Shown: positions 17,750 through 27,424, numbered from the stretch's first letter. The stretch: DNA of 64,000 nucleotides from Pseudoalteromonas piscicida (GCF_000238315.3 NZ_CP011924.1:1590501-1654500); one strand, 5' to 3'. The notes: a model not told the origin generated them from the letters alone. Numbers and translations: made by a program.

Positions 17750-20700
17750 GGCGTACCTCCTCGGCGGCATCAAGAATAGGTGTTAACAAAGTAAGGCTAA
17801 GTGCACAAAAACGCGCTTCATGAGCTGACAAATCGCTAAAGCATAGTTGAACATAGGGATCTTCCCCTTCTCCTCGACCAACATATTGCGGCTTAAATTT
17901 ATTTACCGCCTTTTTAATATCCTGTGTCTTGGCGTATTCCATGCTAGAACTTGGAAAAAATGCCACAGGTTCACTCAGTGCTTGCTTATAAAAAGCCAGC
18001 CACTGCTCCAAATATTGCTGTGCTTGCGGCTTTGAAATAGCGGCAAAGTGCACGCTTTGATCTAGCCCGACAATATAAGTAGTGACTTCATGCCCCATTA
18101 CACAGGCCGCGCAGTGATGTAAAAACCCTTTAATCAAATCTTTGGCTTTAATACTGGCGCTACGATAATACACTTGCCTGTTGTCATACACACAATCAAG
18201 CCAACCAACCAGTATATGCTCTGCAACACCAAGTTTTAGCTCTAGAGGTTCCTTGGGTTCATTAAGCAACGGGGTCAATACGTTAACCATAGGTTCAACG
18301 CGGCTGAGCAGCCCCTCTAGCTGTAGTTTGCCAATATTTGCTTGAGGCAGCGAGCCTCTTTGTAATATCTGTTCAAGATTTAAGGGCTGTTGTTGTAGCT
18401 GAGCATCCAGCACTTCATCTAAATATTGATAGCGCTCTAACGCATCTAATGCAAAAGGCTCTTCATCGAGTGTTAACGCTTCTATTGGCTTGAGTTTAAT
18501 GCCCAGCGCTTGCTGATAAAATAACTTTTGCGGCTCACAAACGCCGCGCAGCAAATCGCTAAACTCAATTTCTGTGTCTAAAACTGGTGCTAGCGGTTTT
18601 GTCTCATCAGCTTGCGCCGATCTATGCTGCCAAAGCCAGGTACGATTGTAGCTCTGTAGTGAGCCTGCTTTAAAATGTTCGGGATTAAAAGGTTGTAATG
18701 GCAGCTGTGAAGTTAATCGAGCAACAAGCGACTGCTTTGGCATATCTTCAAAATAAAAGCTGCGGTCTAGATATTCAGTCAACTCGCTGACTAGAACAGA
18801 TGGCACCTGGGCTTCGTTGTTAAAACAAGAGCGGCCAATATAACTGATATACAAGTTTTCTCGAGCACTGAGTAACGCTTCTAGAAACAAGTATCTGTCG
18901 TCTAGTTTTCGTGAGCGATCGCCTTTATGTCTGGTGGAGTGTGCGACTAAATCAAAACCAATAGGCTGTACGGTACGAGGATAGTCCGCGTCATTTAGGC
19001 CAAGCATACACACCACTTTAAATGGAATAGCACGCATCGGCATCAGCGTACAAAAGTTTACCGTTCCGGCTAAAAGGCGCTGCCCAACCCCTTTCTCTCT
19101 AACGCCTTGCTTGACCAAATACGCTAAGATTTTTGCTGAGACTGGCGCTTGAATATCGCCATTTTCATGGTGTTTTTCGATGTTCTCTATAATCTGCTCA
19201 AGCTTAAGTAAATCCCAACTCTGTTCAGACTCTGACGAGTAAAATAGCGCCATGGCTTCACGTAGAATTGCTGCGAAGTTCGTTAAGGTCTTTTCGCTGC
19301 TGAGTTGTCGCTTTAACCAAATCAGCGCATCAACAAAGCCGATAAGCTTGTTAAGTACCGCCACCGACATCCCTTCGACTTCATCAGCAGGATAAATAGA
19401 TGCGAACGGCGTCTGTTCGTCGTTTGTTGCAACCCCTAATAGTAAACGGTTGAGTCCATGCTGCCACGTATTTAATGGTATTTTTGGCAAACCATATTCG
19501 CTTTTATGGCTGTCATTTAAGCCCCATTTAACACTGACCTGATCAAGCCAATAGCGAATTAAGTCAAACTCATGGCTTTCAAGGTTAAACTGTTCGGCGA
19601 TCGGCAAAACGCCCAACAAATCGAGAATATCCGATACACAAAAACGGTTATTGGGTAAGTCTGTTAGTGTCACAAAAGACGTTAAAATAGGCCGCTCTTG
19701 CTCGATTGCAAGATCGGAAATCGCATAAGGGATCCTTAGCCTATCTTCACAGCTGTCAAACACTGCTTTAATAAATGGCGAATAGGTGCCCACATCAGGC
19801 ATCATGACAATAATGTCTTTAGGCGTCAGGCTTGGATTTTGTTCAAACAGATTGAGTAAATAATCATGGAGCCGTTCGACCTCACGCAGTGGTGTGTGGC
19901 AATCCTGCAAAACGATACTGGTATCATCGGCCATAATGGGTAATTTGCCCTGCTGCGAAACAAACCAATTTGGATCAGCGGTTAACGACTCTCCTTTAAA
20001 TGCCAACTGGTAGATCTCTTGCTGCACCTGGCCAAGCAGGCTGTCATCAAACGCGTCATCAAATCCATCTATCCAACTGGCATCAAGCTGCAATAATTGC
20101 TCAAAATAGTCACGTCCGAGCTTTCCCCATGAAGAGAGGAGTGGATTGCCAATGTAGTAATACTCGCCGTCTTTCGCTTCAAGTTCTGGCATCTTGGCGT
20201 ATTTTGCAGCGACTTTAGCTTGAGTCTTCTCATCGACTAAATCTCCCCAGTAGTGTTCACTGGGGTTAAAAAAGAATAAAAATACATTCGTTTTTTGGCC
20301 AAGCGCTTGAAAAATATCAAGCTGACTGGTCGATATGGCCGAAAGTCCAAATATACAGATCCGCTCGGGAAGTTTGCCTTCAGGTGCATTGGCCAGCCCT
20401 TGCAGTAACTGATCGTGCATGTTGGCACGGTGATACGGACTTTGTTCAAGTGCTTCAACATGGTGGACTAAACGACGCCAGAGATCAGGCTGCCAAGGGG
20501 CGATGGCTTCAACATCCACATCTATAAGCGTATCTTGGCCCTGATCCCAAAGTTCAATCCACTGAGGGCGGTACATTAAATATTGGTCAAAAACGTCGGC
20601 AATTTTTTCACACAATGCAAAGAGTTTAATTCCTGACGGGTCGGCACCTAAGTAGTGCTTAAGCGCAATATATTGAGGCTTATCAATGCAGTCGGGTAAT

Positions 20701-21005
20701 AGCGTAAATAGCTTCCAAGTCATATTGCTTTTATTAAAAGCGGATTCCTTGGGAACATCATCAATGAAATTTTGGTATAGCTTCCAAATGAAGCTAGATG
20801 GTAATGGAAAGTCGACCTGTGCACTTATTCCTAAGTGCTGACTCATGCCTAGTTTGAGCCATTCAGACATACCAGGAGATTGTACTAACACCACTTCTTT
20901 TGCAAAAGGGTTAGCGAGCGGTGCTGATTTTATGAGTGTGCAGAGTTGCGCCTGCAAGATTTCCATTCGATTCGATTGGATGATGTGTAACATGTTGTCT
21001 GCCAT
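17736..21005 (-). CDS. recC: Exodeoxyribonuclease V gamma subunit RecC
   Basis: RecC is the scaffold that splits the duplex and scans the 3' strand for Chi. The 1089 residues (E. coli 1122) start with a region that aligns with E. coli RecC (SNRMEILQAQL, VLVQSPGMSEWL, DFPLPSSFIW), and the inactive-helicase body contains LNDADYPRTVQPIGFDL. The start may be ATG 21005 or ATG 20993, the latter matching the E. coli N-terminus better. It is the first gene of the operon; the ptrA gene that lies between recC and recB in E. coli is absent. Whether Chi in this organism is the E. coli octamer cannot be told here. Confidence 0.97.
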   Translation of the reverse strand: MADNMLHIIQSNRMEILQAQLCTLIKSAPLANPFAKEVVLVQSPGMSEWLKLGMSQHLGISAQVDFPLPSSFIWKLYQNFIDDVPKESAFNKSNMTWKLFTLLPDCIDKPQYIALKHYLGADPSGIKLFALCEKIADVFDQYLMYRPQWIELWDQGQDTLIDVDVEAIAPWQPDLWRRLVHHVEALEQSPYHRANMHDQLLQGLANAPEGKLPERICIFGLSAISTSQLDIFQALGQKTNVFLFFFNPSEHYWGDLVDEKTQAKVAAKYAKMPELEAKDGEYYYIGNPLLSSWGKLGRDYFEQLLQLDASWIDGFDDAFDDSLLGQVQQEIYQLAFKGESLTADPNWFVSQQGKLPIMADDTSIVLQDCHTPLREVERLHDYLLNLFEQNPSLTPKDIIVMMPDVGTYSPFIKAVFDSCEDRLRIPYAISDLAIEQERPILTSFVTLTDLPNNRFCVSDILDLLGVLPIAEQFNLESHEFDLIRYWLDQVSVKWGLNDSHKSEYGLPKIPLNTWQHGLNRLLLGVATNDEQTPFASIYPADEVEGMSVAVLNKLIGFVDALIWLKRQLSSEKTLTNFAAILREAMALFYSSESEQSWDLLKLEQIIENIEKHHENGDIQAPVSAKILAYLVKQGVREKGVGQRLLAGTVNFCTLMPMRAIPFKVVCMLGLNDADYPRTVQPIGFDLVAHSTRHKGDRSRKLDDRYLFLEALLSARENLYISYIGRSCFNNEAQVPSVLVSELTEYLDRSFYFEDMPKQSLVARLTSQLPLQPFNPEHFKAGSLQSYNRTWLWQHRSAQADETKPLAPVLDTEIEFSDLLRGVCEPQKLFYQQALGIKLKPIEALTLDEEPFALDALERYQYLDEVLDAQLQQQPLNLEQILQRGSLPQANIGKLQLEGLLSRVEPMVNVLTPLLNEPKEPLELKLGVAEHILVGWLDCVYDNRQVYYRSASIKAKDLIKGFLHHCAACVMGHEVTTYIVGLDQSVHFAAISKPQAQQYLEQWLAFYKQALSEPVAFFPSSSMEYAKTQDIKKAVNKFKPQYVGRGEGEDPYVQLCFSDLSAHEARFCALSLTLLTPILDAAEEVRHGDA

Positions 21006-21085
21006 GCAGTTTAACGCTGCGTTAAGTGTATCTGAATCTTCCTATAAGCGGTAGTTATTGAGGTTAATGCGAGTGCGCTTGAATA

Positions 21086-21107
21086 GAAAAGCGACAACCG
21101 TCGCTTC
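21086..21107 (-). terminator. Terminator after the diguanylate cyclase gene
   Basis: The stem AAGCGAC / GTCGCTT with a four-base loop is followed on the - strand by TTCTATTC. It lies just past the stop of the GGDEF gene at 21120 and upstream of recC. Confidence 0.65.
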
Positions 21108-21119
21108 TCAGATAAACTG

Positions 21120-22160
21120 TTAGAACAAATCTATATCAGAGCTCTCTTCCGGCGCTTCAATTTTATGCTCAGACAGCAACTCTTCGTAAAAACAAAGCAT
21201 ATCGCGACCGTTATCTTTTGCGTAATAAAGTGCCTTGTCGGCATTTTCAAGCACAGTGATGGGGAAATCATACGGGCTAATGCGAGACATTCCGACACTG
21301 ACGGTAAGCTTTTTTACGAATGGAAAGTGGGTATTTCGTACTAACTCCATAAACTCGTCCATCTTAGCTTTTATCGAGTCGTAATCGGTTGGCTCAAAGA
21401 CCAGTACAAATTCTTCACCACCGAAGCGAAACAACAAGTCTGTGGAGCGAAAAAACTGGCGCATACGCTGTGCTAATAACAGTAAAACCTCATCTCCGCA
21501 TACATGTCCGTAGTTATCGTTGACTTTTTTGAAGTGATCGATATCCATGATAGCAAGCCACGAGGTTGCGCCTTTATGCACCGAGCGCACATCACCATGC
21601 CATACCGTTTTATGCTGTTTGATAACTTGCTTTTCAATCAGTTGTTTCAAGCGCTTTTCAAAGGTTTGACGGTTTAGTAGTCCGGTGAGTTTATCGCGCT
21701 CGTTTTCGTGAAGAATGGTGAGATAATTTTCAAAAATGCGGCAAAATGCATTAAGTAGTACTTGATCTGCACTCGACAACCCGGTACTGATAACCGCTAT
21801 CGCACCAGCAGGCTTTTCCTGAAGGCTGATTGGCACCCAACGGTGCTCGGTGCCATCTTTCGCTTGTACCGTGATGATACAGGCTGACTGCAAGCAAGAA
21901 ATTAATTCCTTATCGGGCTCTTTAACTAGGCTTCGCTCTTCCCAATCAAATTCCTTATCGGACAGTTTTCTTAAGAGCAGGCTTCTCTCTATCGCGATCT
22001 CTCCGGGAACGAGCAGATCCTTATAAACAGCGACTTCTTTACAGCCTATGAACTCTTGAATAGTAGACACTAAGCTGTATTCGAGAGAATCAACGTCTCT
22101 CGTTTTTGTTAATTTGATAACGGAATTTAGTAAATCTTCTTGCATGTCCGACGCACTCAC
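21120..22160 (-). CDS. Diguanylate cyclase with N-terminal GAF-like sensor
   Basis: The protein makes cyclic di-GMP from two GTP. The C-terminal GGDEF domain (about 175-330) has DKLTGLLNRQTFEKRL, the DIDHFKKVND metal-binding strand and the active-site motif GGEEF near residue 247. The N-terminal 150 residues look like a GAF-type sensor without a transmembrane segment, so the protein is cytoplasmic. I do not see a clear RxxD inhibitory site five residues before GGEEF. The start is either GTG 22160 or ATG 22145. The signal sensed is unknown. It is monocistronic. Confidence 0.88.
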   Translation of the reverse strand: MSASDMQEDLLNSVIKLTKTRDVDSLEYSLVSTIQEFIGCKEVAVYKDLLVPGEIAIERSLLLRKLSDKEFDWEERSLVKEPDKELISCLQSACIITVQAKDGTEHRWVPISLQEKPAGAIAVISTGLSSADQVLLNAFCRIFENYLTILHENERDKLTGLLNRQTFEKRLKQLIEKQVIKQHKTVWHGDVRSVHKGATSWLAIMDIDHFKKVNDNYGHVCGDEVLLLLAQRMRQFFRSTDLLFRFGGEEFVLVFEPTDYDSIKAKMDEFMELVRNTHFPFVKKLTVSVGMSRISPYDFPITVLENADKALYYAKDNGRDMLCFYEELLSEHKIEAPEESSDIDLF

Positions 22161-22397
22161 AACTGCATTGCTGGCATATTATTACACACTTAGCGAACAA
22201 ATAAACTCCAAAGTACTCCTTTATTCCTATCAATGTTAAAAAATAAGCTACAATCCAGTTGATTATTAATTAGCAAATACTTGAGGGTTAAACACTTAAC
22301 TGCTCTCAAGCTTAATTGATAAAGATAACAACTTTTGCATCAAAAGTTTTCGCTTTACCACTGACGCCTGCTTTAAGCTTATGCAATGTACAAAAAA

Positions 22398-22421
22398 ATG
22401 CCAAACTCAAGTGTTTGGCAT
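22398..22421 (-). terminator. Terminator of the OYE gene
   Basis: ATGCCAAAC and GTTTGGCAT form a perfect nine-base stem, followed on the - strand by a T7 run. It lies 30 bases past the stop of the gene at 22451. The rest of the 290-base gap 22161-22450 has no gene. Confidence 0.88.
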
Positions 22422-22450
22422 CCCACTAAATCCATACTTATGGATTGGTT

Positions 22451-23491
22451 TTAGTCTAATGTTGCAAGCATAGACTCATCATATTCTTTCACGGCTTGAC
22501 CGGCTTTCACCTTCTCCACATAATCAGGATTGGCAATGAACGGCCTACCAATCGCCAATAAGTCAAATTTTTGGTTTTGGATAGCCTCAGCACCTGATTC
22601 AGCTGTATAGCTCCCCACACCTACCAACGTTCCTTTATAAATGCTACGCAAGTAAGCTGAAGCACTGCCGCCCAAATACTCAAACTCCATCGCGTCATCA
22701 AAGATACCCACGTGCAGATAGGCTAAGTTGCGACTGTTTAATGCCGAGATTAAGACATCAAATACCGCTCTGTCTCTTTGGTCACCATCCATATTGAAGT
22801 AAGCACCGGGTGACACTCTTAGACCCACTCTGTCGGCACCAATACGATCGGCGACAGCATCGGTGACTTCCAGAGCAAATCGACTCATATTTTCTGGTGT
22901 TTGACCATATTCATCGGTACGCTGATTCGCAGCGTAATGTAAAAACTGGTCAATTAAATAACCATTGGCACCGTGTATTTCAACTCCATCAAAACCTGCC
23001 TCAATCGCGTTTACTGCTGCTTGGGCATAATCGGCAACAAGTTGTGTGATTTCTTCCTGAGTTACTGCTTTAGGGGTTTGATAGGTGAGTTCACGCATTC
23101 TTGGAACCGTACCCTCAACTCCAATAGCCGACGGTGCTAAGACTTCTCCGTCAAAAAAATACGGGTGCGCAACACGCCCAACATGCCACAACTGTGCAAA
23201 CATCTTGCCACCTTCGGCATGTACAGCATCTGTTACTTTTTTCCACCCTGCAATTTGTGCGTGTGTAAACAAACCTGGGGTATTCGGGTAGCCTTGCCCA
23301 TCAGGGCGAATAATCGTCGCTTCACTAATGATTAATCCTGCTTTGGCTCGCTTAGCGTAGTACTTCACCATGTCATCGGTAGGCACTAAATCGTCGTCTG
23401 CCATACAGCGCGTCAATGGCGCCATCAAGATGCGATTATTGAGTGATATGGTGTTATTTAGCTTAACATTTTCAAAAAGTACCTGTGGCAT
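22451..23491 (-). CDS. Old yellow enzyme family NADH:flavin oxidoreductase (NemA-like)
   Basis: This FMN-dependent alkene or N-ethylmaleimide-type reductase has 346 residues, close to NemA (365). Visible features are the N-terminal NRILMAPLTRCMA, AQLWHVGRVAHP, the substrate-binding HGANGYLIDQFLH near residue 175 (His and Asn pair), FMN-site LRVSPGAYFN, and the C-terminal GRPFIANPD. It probably reduces electrophilic alkenes, nitro compounds or quinones with NAD(P)H. It is divergent from a TetR regulator across a 156-base region with two palindromic operators, the arrangement of nemR-nemA systems. Confidence 0.92.
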   Translation of the reverse strand: MPQVLFENVKLNNTISLNNRILMAPLTRCMADDDLVPTDDMVKYYAKRAKAGLIISEATIIRPDGQGYPNTPGLFTHAQIAGWKKVTDAVHAEGGKMFAQLWHVGRVAHPYFFDGEVLAPSAIGVEGTVPRMRELTYQTPKAVTQEEITQLVADYAQAAVNAIEAGFDGVEIHGANGYLIDQFLHYAANQRTDEYGQTPENMSRFALEVTDAVADRIGADRVGLRVSPGAYFNMDGDQRDRAVFDVLISALNSRNLAYLHVGIFDDAMEFEYLGGSASAYLRSIYKGTLVGVGSYTAESGAEAIQNQKFDLLAIGRPFIANPDYVEKVKAGQAVKEYDESMLATLD

Positions 23492-23507
23492 GGGTGTCTC
23501 TCCATAT

Positions 23508-23551
23508 TTGAATATACATTCAAGATAGGGATTCTTGAATCGTTATTCAAG
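23508..23551. promoter_or_regulatory. Two palindromic operators between the OYE and TetR genes
   Basis: TTGAATATACATTCAA (23508-23523) and CTTGAATCGTTATTCAAG (23534-23551) are palindromes with the same half-site TTGAAT and four-base centres, with centres 27 bp apart. They lie just upstream of the OYE start. Binding by the adjacent TetR protein is inferred. Confidence 0.75.
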
Positions 23552-23647
23552 TTAAACCTTTACATTTTTTTCATTGTTATCAAAAATAGGAGTGAAGTAT
23601 TGATATAATGGCGACGTTTAAACACATTTGGTGCACTTAGGAAATCG

Positions 23648-24226
23648 ATGAGAACAGCAGAGTTTGATAGAGAAACCGTACTGAGAAATGCCATGCAAGC
23701 ATTTATGACTTATGGCTACAACAAAACCAGTATGCCCAAACTGACCGAAGTAACCGGACTCCATCCGGGCTCTATCTACTGTGCGTTCAAAAATAAAAAA
23801 GGTTTGCTATTAGCCGCCATAGATCAATATCAAGCAGACCGACGAGTGCATTATCAAAAGCTATTCGAAAACAGCACCAGTCTTCGCTGTGCACTTGAGC
23901 GATTCTTACAAGATCTTGTCGGTGAATGTTTAGGCGACGAATCAAAGAAAGTGTGTTTGCTCACCAAAACGCTCAATGAAATTGGCGAGCAGGATGCAGA
24001 AATTCAAACGGCACTCAGCGCTAACTTGCACCAATTTGAATCACTGATCAGGCAACAGTTTTTAATAGCTTGGCCTGATAATGAAGCATTAAGTGAAGAT
24101 GAAGCCACTAAGAGGGCCCGTTTCTTTATTATGTCTGTATATGGTATCCGAACTTATGCAGCGACACAGTGCGATAGCTCACACCTAAATGCGCTGGCGG
24201 ATAGGTTATTGGAAGTCTCTGTTTAA
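23648..24226 (+). CDS. TetR-family repressor
   Basis: The 192-residue protein has an N-terminal HTH (about 8-55: AMQAFMTYGYNKTSMPKLTEVTGLHPGSIYCAFKNKKGLL) and a helical ligand domain. Cysteines occur at the GECLGDESKKVCLLTK segment, which could suit redox or electrophile sensing as in NemR. It probably represses the divergent old yellow enzyme gene and itself through the two TTGAAT palindromes. The ATG at 23648 follows AGGAAATCG. The stop overlaps the end of the convergent gene by four bases. Confidence 0.88.
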   Translation: MRTAEFDRETVLRNAMQAFMTYGYNKTSMPKLTEVTGLHPGSIYCAFKNKKGLLLAAIDQYQADRRVHYQKLFENSTSLRCALERFLQDLVGECLGDESKKVCLLTKTLNEIGEQDAEIQTALSANLHQFESLIRQQFLIAWPDNEALSEDEATKRARFFIMSVYGIRTYAATQCDSSHLNALADRLLEVSV

Positions 24227-25038
24227 AGCCGAGGGCTTTGCGCTTGGCTAAATTGCTGTTTAAACATATTGTGTAAACTCTTGTCTATGTATTCGAGATG
24301 CCAATTAATAAAGCGCTCATCCACCGTCAAGCCCGCCAATACAGAATTAACCGCCGCTAAAAACCTCCGTGTAACGGATGTATCCCGACAAGCGATATGC
24401 CCCGTGATAAATGGAGCAAAACCACTAACCGCAATTGGTACGGGTTTTTCTGATGCGTCTTTCGCGTGGTATGCAATAACCGAGGGGTATTCAAGCAGCA
24501 ACTCAAAACGCTTGCTCATCAACATAGAATACATTTGTGCTTCGTTTTCGCTGCCTTCTTTCACGTAGAGCTGATCTGGCGGCGTCTGCTGTATCATGGC
24601 ATCGGCAATATCACCATATGAGCGCTCTTTTTCTACGCCCAACAACCATTTGGGATGACTCGTTAACAATGTCTCTAGGTTTTGCTCGGTTTGTGTAGAC
24701 AACAATTGCACTGAGGGTGCAGCAAAAACTTGTAACCCCAAAAAATAAGTGGTCGGCTCAGAAAATAGCAATGTTTTACTGCGCGCTTTATTCACAACTA
24801 AGTTTCTAACGCACTCCCCTTCACCTCCTGCAATATTTTTAAGCGCACGGTCAACACTGGCATCAGACTGTATAATCTCAAACTGAGTTAATTGGCTTTG
24901 CAGATAGGAAAATACACGGCTTTCGGTTTGAACACCTTGAGAAGGGTTATTGTAAATTCTGATTGCTTGCGGCTGGGGCTGAGCGATTGAATAGCTACAA
25001 CAAAATAACAAACCAATTAGTATGCCAAGTCTATTCAT
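24223..25038 (-). CDS. Periplasmic SBP_bac_3-type solute-binding protein
   Basis: The 271-residue protein has a clear signal peptide (about 1-19, cleavage after SIA) and the two-lobe layout of bacterial family 3 binding proteins. Residues such as SEPTTYFLGLQVFA and FELLLEYPSVIAYHA resemble the hinge and lobe regions. No ABC permease or ATPase gene lies near, as is common for the orphan SBP-like proteins of Alteromonadales. The ATG at 25038 follows AAAGGATG. Ligand unknown. It converges on the TetR gene with a four-base overlap and no terminator. Confidence 0.7.
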   Translation of the reverse strand: MNRLGILIGLLFCCSYSIAQPQPQAIRIYNNPSQGVQTESRVFSYLQSQLTQFEIIQSDASVDRALKNIAGGEGECVRNLVVNKARSKTLLFSEPTTYFLGLQVFAAPSVQLLSTQTEQNLETLLTSHPKWLLGVEKERSYGDIADAMIQQTPPDQLYVKEGSENEAQMYSMLMSKRFELLLEYPSVIAYHAKDASEKPVPIAVSGFAPFITGHIACRDTSVTRRFLAAVNSVLAGLTVDERFINWHLEYIDKSLHNMFKQQFSQAQSPRL

Positions 25039-25173
25039 TGATACATCCTTTTATTTCCCGTTGAAACGTGCCACACGCCGTTTGATATATAAGGCAGAGT
25101 ATACAACGAGAACAAGCCCAAAATAAATGAATCACCGGAATTGATATCTACGGATACTTTTCATACAACACTG

Positions 25174-25575
25174 TTACTTTCGATATTTTTCGTACAGAGA
25201 ATCAATTGAGTATTCAAATAGCGCTTTTATATGATTTTTAGCCTCTGGAATTGAGACGAGCTCAAAATCGACTGAAGCAGATTTACCACCAAAGAGTCCA
25301 AAAGTAGCTGGCTTAGACACAACATCCAAAGTCAGTAATCCGCGGTTATTTTCTATTGGTGTCAATTGGTAAGACGCGCACTTACCGCCTTCATCGCCAA
25401 GTATAAAAAACAACCCGCCACCTTCACCAAACTCCTCGAACAATTCCAATTCTTTGTCCCAAGGGTAATGATCAATTACATTCCAAGCCTCACGATAAGA
25501 TTGTAATTCTTTTTCATAATTGATGAGCTCAGTGCCACCGTCACGATGTTGGTAATAGACCTTAACTCGCCTCAT
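25174..25575 (-). CDS. Hypothetical protein, immunity-like size
   Basis: This 133-residue cytoplasmic protein has no signal peptide or transmembrane segment and I do not recognise its family. It is acidic, with the patch ELFEEFGEGGGLFFILGDEGG and the strand KSASVDFELVSIPEAK. The ATG at 25575 is chosen because AAGGAAAG lies four bases before it; a frame extension to 25602 has no such site. It sits at the edge of the accessory island. Size and acidity resemble polymorphic-toxin immunity proteins, but that is only a guess. Confidence 0.6.
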   Translation of the reverse strand: MRRVKVYYQHRDGGTELINYEKELQSYREAWNVIDHYPWDKELELFEEFGEGGGLFFILGDEGGKCASYQLTPIENNRGLLTLDVVSKPATFGLFGGKSASVDFELVSIPEAKNHIKALFEYSIDSLYEKYRK

Positions 25576-25657
25576 TAAACTTTCCTTATCTTCTAACATC
25601 ACATTTTTTGAGAATTTGCTGCCGTAGAAAAACCTTCAGCAACTTAGTTGACATACT

Positions 25658-26281
25658 CTACATTTGCGCCGCAAATACGTCATGTATTTTCTCTGCCGTT
25701 AGCTGGTTGAACTCTCCGTCATGATAGTTTTCGACATATTCAATAAAGGCCCATTGCACTGAGCTTGGTTTGCATAAACACTTAAAACATTGTGCAATTG
25801 CGTCAGCGGTGCTGCGATTCGGTCGAAACCTGTAGCTATTTGGGTCGGCAATGGTTTCAGATATTGGCTCCAAGGCGAGAAGATGTAACGCCTGTTGCGC
25901 TCTGTCTATCATGCAAGGAATACCAAGGGGTCTGAGTTTGCCGTTTTTCTTGGGGATATAAATGCGTCTGAGCGGTTTGGCCTTGTAACCTTTTCTACTC
26001 AATTGGTTAACTGCCGCAAGTTTTTGTGCATCAGAATTCCAAATGATGCCATCAATACCTGCTGTTCGTTTACCTTTGTTTTGTGATACTCGTCTGACAG
26101 CAAGTAACTTTGCTGACTTAGAGTGAGTCAGTAACCATTGCAACGCTTTCGCTTTACCTTCTCGAATTGCCTTTGCAATGCGCATCTGAAGCTTTAACAC
26201 ATTTTGCTCAATAGCCTTCCAGTTAATGGATTGCCATTCGCTTTTGTCTGAAGAGGCACTAACTTCAAGCGAAGTCATCAT
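25658..26281 (-). pseudogene. Group II intron reverse transcriptase/maturase (LtrA-type), truncated
   Basis: From ATG 26281 (after GAGGATACG) the protein shows the RT0-RT2 blocks of intron-encoded proteins: WQSINWKAIEQNVLKLQ, NKGKRTAGIDGI, KPLRRIYIPKKNGKLRPLGIP, and YRFRPNRSTADAI. After the QWAF segment near residue 178 the family sequence stops. The last 28 codons (starting IEYVENYHDG) belong to unrelated sequence. The catalytic YADD motif, maturase and endonuclease domains are lost. A Gly-to-Arg change in the usual YGFRP motif (YRFRP) is also visible. Confidence 0.85.
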
Positions 26282-26848
26282 TTGCGTATCCTCATAAATA
26301 AAGTTCTTCAAATCATCTTGCAACGGGAGACCAGTTGGAAGTGGGCTCACTTTCGTGCCAGATAAAATCTGTATCTGCATCATTACAACGCAGCATTGGC
26401 TTTTTCCAACCTCCTTTACCTGCACAACTATCGGCAACCTCACAGGTTACTTTCCCATAGGGAGAAATACAGGCTTATCTTGTTCCGCATGTCGCGCAAT
26501 ATCAGGTTAGATGCCTACTATAGTGCGGTGAGCCTATCGATCACGAAAAAGCACTGTCCAATCTCTTTCCTACTCACGTTGCCGTTTGGCTACAGCGTAT
26601 AAACCACTTCCGCTGCTTATCGTATAACGCACCTTACATGGATTCACATACGTTCATCATACTGATTCCCTAGCACTTACCCGATTGTGGTTATCAGGAA
26701 GAAACTCCTCTCACGATTTGTTTCCCGCCCATTGGCTTTGTTACATTGTCTGGCTCGCTGCTTTATTCAGAGCCATAGGGTCATCTGGTGATACAGACGG
26801 TCCACTCTTATCGCGGTGAACAGCGCTTCATACGACTTCAAGTCGCAC
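25658..26848 (-). mobile_element. Truncated group II intron
   Basis: The - strand begins with GTGCGAC at 26848, fitting the GUGYG 5' end of group II introns, and is followed by a structured RNA region of about 560 bases. A reverse transcriptase frame then breaks off early. The 3' half (rest of the maturase, domains V and VI, and the 3' splice site) is missing, so it cannot splice or move. The 5' part is repeated at 27664-28070 by the tandem duplication. Confidence 0.75.
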
Positions 26849-26897
26849 GGACAGAAATGAGTTAGAGCCGAAAGGACGGCTCTGTGCCAAAGCAGAT

Positions 26898-26975
26898 CTT
26901 CAACGCTCGGCTCACGCGCCGGTTTGGAGCCGCGAAGCGGCGAAAAATCGGTAGCTGTGCAGCCGATTGTTATGT
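26898..26975 (-). repeat. attC-like palindrome, copy 1
   Basis: On the - strand this 78-base site begins at the stop codon of the 150-codon gene (ACATAAC, like the RYYYAAC box with one mismatch) and ends with GTTGAAG (like GTTRRRY with one mismatch). The inner arms TCGGCT and AGCCGA pair, GCAC/GTG extends the stem, and the tip GCCGCTTCGCGGC equals that of many integron 59-base elements. It looks like the recombination site of an integron cassette. No integrase gene is in the window. Confidence 0.5.
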
Positions 26976-27422
26976 CCGATAAGGCATAAACCGTCTAGAG
27001 TCTGCGTAAAAAATCATAAAATCATTATCTTCATCCAAGAATGCCTGAACCAAGTCTAATGGTTCCATAAAATATGGAGATCCAGCACCTCTCTCTTCAT
27101 CAAAAATAGGCTCTGCCAAGTAATCTACAACAATCGCGGGCTCTCCATAAGCAACTACACCCTTATTTTTTAGACCCTGCTTCCAACTTACCAGCATACC
27201 TACTTCGAAGGTGTATTTGTCTAGAAATGTCTTATATCTTTTACATAACAGATCAACTTTATCCTCTTTACTCAGATTCTCCGATGCATTCATCTTCTTT
27301 ATTAAAAATTGCTTAATTAAATCATCATCTTGGATCGACTCTGTTTTTACAATTTTTTCTTGGTTTTTTCCTTCACTAATAAGTGCCAGTAGTTTTGATA
27401 TAGAATCATTGCTTTCAGACAT
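26970..27422 (-). CDS. Hypothetical cassette-like protein, copy 1
   Basis: This 150-residue, acidic, soluble protein has no family that I recognise. It has a helical N-terminal half (LLALISEGKNQEKIV, KKMNASENLSKEDKVDLLCKRY) and a C-terminal half with beta character (VGMLVSWKQGLKNKGV, AIVVDYLAEPIF, FMIFYADSRRFMPY). The start ATG 27422 follows the stop of the small upstream frame by two bases, so the two were co-translated. An attC-like site begins at its stop codon, as in integron cassettes. An identical copy lies at 28192-28644. Confidence 0.65.
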   Translation of the reverse strand: MSESNDSISKLLALISEGKNQEKIVKTESIQDDDLIKQFLIKKMNASENLSKEDKVDLLCKRYKTFLDKYTFEVGMLVSWKQGLKNKGVVAYGEPAIVVDYLAEPIFDEERGAGSPYFMEPLDLVQAFLDEDNDFMIFYADSRRFMPYRT

Positions 27423-27424
27423 AA

